NCBI RefSeq assembly: GCF_003946645.1
Contig: NZ_RHOU01000012.1
Location: forward strand, 1-64,000
From: Lapidilactobacillus wuchangensis
GTDB taxonomy: Bacteria > Bacillota > Bacilli > Lactobacillales > Lactobacillaceae
Reading direction: 5' to 3'
DNA length: 64,000 nt
The translations under genes were made by a program, and so were the position numbers. The notes under the pieces were generated by a model. It had not been told where the DNA came from. It saw only the letters and a program-made list of their open reading frames with translations, and did not search any database. Positions 61,701 to 64,000 of this stretch are shown here, one piece after another. How positions within the stretch are numbered: the stretch's first letter is position 1; each line of letters begins with the position of its first letter.

Positions 61701-64000
61701 GCTTTCTCCTTGTTCTAGCGTGATCTGACCAGTCTGAACGGCCGCTAGGATGCCGCGCACATTAAGCCGATTTTGAAACAAGAGATACTCGGCGGAAACC
61801 GTCGAATTTAATAACTTTTTACTTTGTGCTTGCTGGTAGTACACACTTAGATCGGCGAAGTATTGTTGATCAGCTTGGGTGTACTGACGATAAAGTTGCG
61901 GATATTTAAGCTTTAATTCCTGCTCGAAGCGTTCAGTAGTAGCGCCCATTAATAATAGTGAGTTTAGAATAGTTACTAGTAAATTGTCTGAGGTAGCAAG
62001 ATTAGGAACGGGATTCTTTTCAATAAAAAGTAAATGCCGTTGCACCACAGCAGTCACAATTTCGGTTTTATTCTTAAAATCCAAATAAAGTTTAGCCCGG
62101 CTGATACCAGCTTTTTTAGCTAGTTCGACCATGGAAAAGTCGGTAAAGCCTTGAATTAAGATAATGTGGTTGAACTTAATAATTAATTGATCTTTTGATT
62201 TCATAAATAAATAACCTCCAAAAACAGTATAACATTTTCTTTGACATTTTAGACAAATGATAGTATTATTTGTCTAAATTAATTGAAAGAAGTTATTTTA
62301 AAATGAAAAAAATTGTGGTTACTGGTGGAACTGGCTTTGTTGCTGGGTGGGTCATTGTTGAATTTTTAAATGCTGGTTATCAGGTTAGTACCAGTGTTCG
62401 TTCGCTAAAGAAGGGTGAACGCTTAAAGAAAGAAATTGCTTCGGCCGTTAATGCTGCGGAGTTGGCCAATCTCAGTTTTTTCGAGGCTGATTTAACCAGT
62501 GATCAGAACTGGGTTGAGAATATTAAGGGCGCTGCTGGCGTGATTCATGTGGCTTCACCATTAGGTCACGGGACTGAATCTGTTGAAGAATTAGTTAATG
62601 TTGCTAAGAATGGGACGCTAACTGTTTTGCGTGCAGCTAAGTTAGCCGGCGTTAAGCGCGTTGTCATGACCAGTTCGCAAGCGGCCTCAACACCTGCAAC
62701 TGGGAGCACTGCGGTTTTAGATGAGCAATTCTGGACGGATATTAATAATCCTGATCTGGATGCTTATCGTATTTCTAAAGTTGCTTCGGAAAAGGCCGCT
62801 TGGCAGTTTGCCCGAGAAAATCAACTGGACCTAACGACAATTTTACCCGGCGCCATTTTTGGCCCAGCTTTGAGCGCGCATGCTATTAGTTCTAATGGTA
62901 TTATCTTGCAGTTAGTTAAGGGGATGCCATTCATTCCTCATGTGCCGTTGGAAATCTCCGATGTTCGCGACTTAGCTCACTTGCACCGCTTGGCTTTTGA
63001 GCAACCAGTGGCAATTGGCAAGCGTTATTTGGCCGCTTCCCAGACTTTGACGATGGCGGAGGTTGAACGTCTTTTCCAGACGCATTTTCCAGAACAACAG
63101 ATTAAAGTTCGTTTGCTACCAAATTGGGCAATGAAAATTGTCGCAAAATTTCAGCCTGATATGCGCTCATTGGTACCGATGTTGGATCGTCAGTATCGCC
63201 ACACAACAGCGGCAGCAGAAAATGATTTAGGTTGGACGCAACATCAACCAGAGGAGACGGTTTTAGCGGCGGCTAATAAGTTGATTGAATTAGGCTTAGT
63301 CACAAATTCGAAATAATAGGGCTTAACATTAACAATAATAAAAAGAGAGTCGACCTTGGTAAGGCGCGTCATAACCATTAGCTTTCTTGGCTAGTGGTTA
63401 TCGGACACGCTTTGGCGGTTAGCTCTCTTTTTTTAGTTGATTTAAAGTAGCGATTATTAATCGGCGATAGTATGGGCTTGCTGTTCGCCGTGACCATGAA
63501 TAGCGGCCACATATTCTTGAATGAAATCAGCTAATTTCACTTTGCCAGCAACAGTTTCTCGAGCAGTTAAATCGGCATAAAGCTGTTCAGGTTGGCGCTG
63601 ATAACGACTAGTCTGGACTAAGGAAGTGGCGATTTCCTGAGGGACGCCGTGGTTGGTTAGGTTTTGTAAATATTGGGCATCACTAATTTGAATCCATTTT
63701 AGGTGCGGCATTTTTAGAGCCGCCTGCAATTTGGTGATGAATTGTTCGCCGGTGAAGGTATCGCTAAAAGCATATTTAACCGTAATGCCTGTTGGTGTTT
63801 GCAACAACAGCGGCACGATAATAGCAGCAATATCGCTTGGTGCCACGTATTTTTGCGGTAAAGTAGCGGGCTGATTTGAATAGATGACCTGATTCTGTTT
63901 AATTGTCGGTAAATTAGCTAGTAAATTTGCATAGAATCCCGTCGGTCGAACAAAAGCCAAATTAACATCAGGTAGTTGTCGTAATTCGTGTTCAATTAAA

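Overview
The window looks like chromosomal DNA of a low-to-moderate-GC lactic acid bacterium of the family Lactobacillaceae. The evidence is the gene set: walRKHI-walJ-htrA-rlmH, mntH with a universal stress gene, a trehalose PTS with a GH65 phosphorylase, ykoFEDC behind a TPP riboswitch, queT, proBA, and yhaO/yhaN. Shine-Dalgarno sites are strong (AAGGAGG type). I cannot name the species. The window starts inside a repeat and ends inside a gene.

Layout. 0.6-3.5 kb: metal module (P1B ATPase, CxxC chaperone, Dps-like protein). 4.2-7.1 kb: MFS transporter and a TMEM175-like channel. 8-13.2 kb: trehalose operon (treR, EIIA, EIIBC, GH65). 13.4-22.8 kb: guanine deaminase-like gene, yhaN/yhaO, msrB, an acetyltransferase, usp and mntH. 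23.2-25.3 kb: VOC protein, aldo-keto reductase and an HxlR regulator behind a large palindrome. 25.9-29.2 kb: two paralogous ABC exporters. 29.4-32.9 kb: rarA, an NTF2-like gene and a decayed mini-island bounded by an exact 80-bp direct repeat that ends in the 3' end of tRNA-Lys. 33.9-42 kb: WalRK two-component operon, walJ and htrA. 42.4-43.0 kb: a dense DnaA-box cluster with no dnaA beside it. 43.2-46.6 kb: queT, proBA, rlmH. 46.6-49.4 kb: a degraded accessory stretch with a duplicated rlmH 3' end, an AT-rich SIR2/AbiH-like gene and TetR and Crp/Fnr remnants. 49.5-64 kb: acetyltransferase, GATase, Gfo/Idh, FAD oxidase, a broken RelB/YafQ-type module, the TPP riboswitch with ykoFEDC, TerC, a flavin disulfide reductase, a UDG-like gene, and a TetR regulator with its divergent reductase.

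The most striking signal is a family of long intergenic repeats, with seven loci and 13 recognisable cores in the window. Each complete locus holds two related cores of about 170 nt pointing away from each other around a terminator-like hairpin. Helices change by compensatory substitution between copies while the joining segments stay constant. This is the signature of a conserved folded RNA, or of a hairpin DNA element. I cannot assign it to a known family by eye.

Other notable points: a candidate SCC-type attachment-site duplication at rlmH, a 14-codon upstream ORF overlapping the walK start, a TerC gene whose conserved N-terminus lacks an ordinary start codon, and a toxin gene broken by two in-frame stops beside an intact antitoxin.
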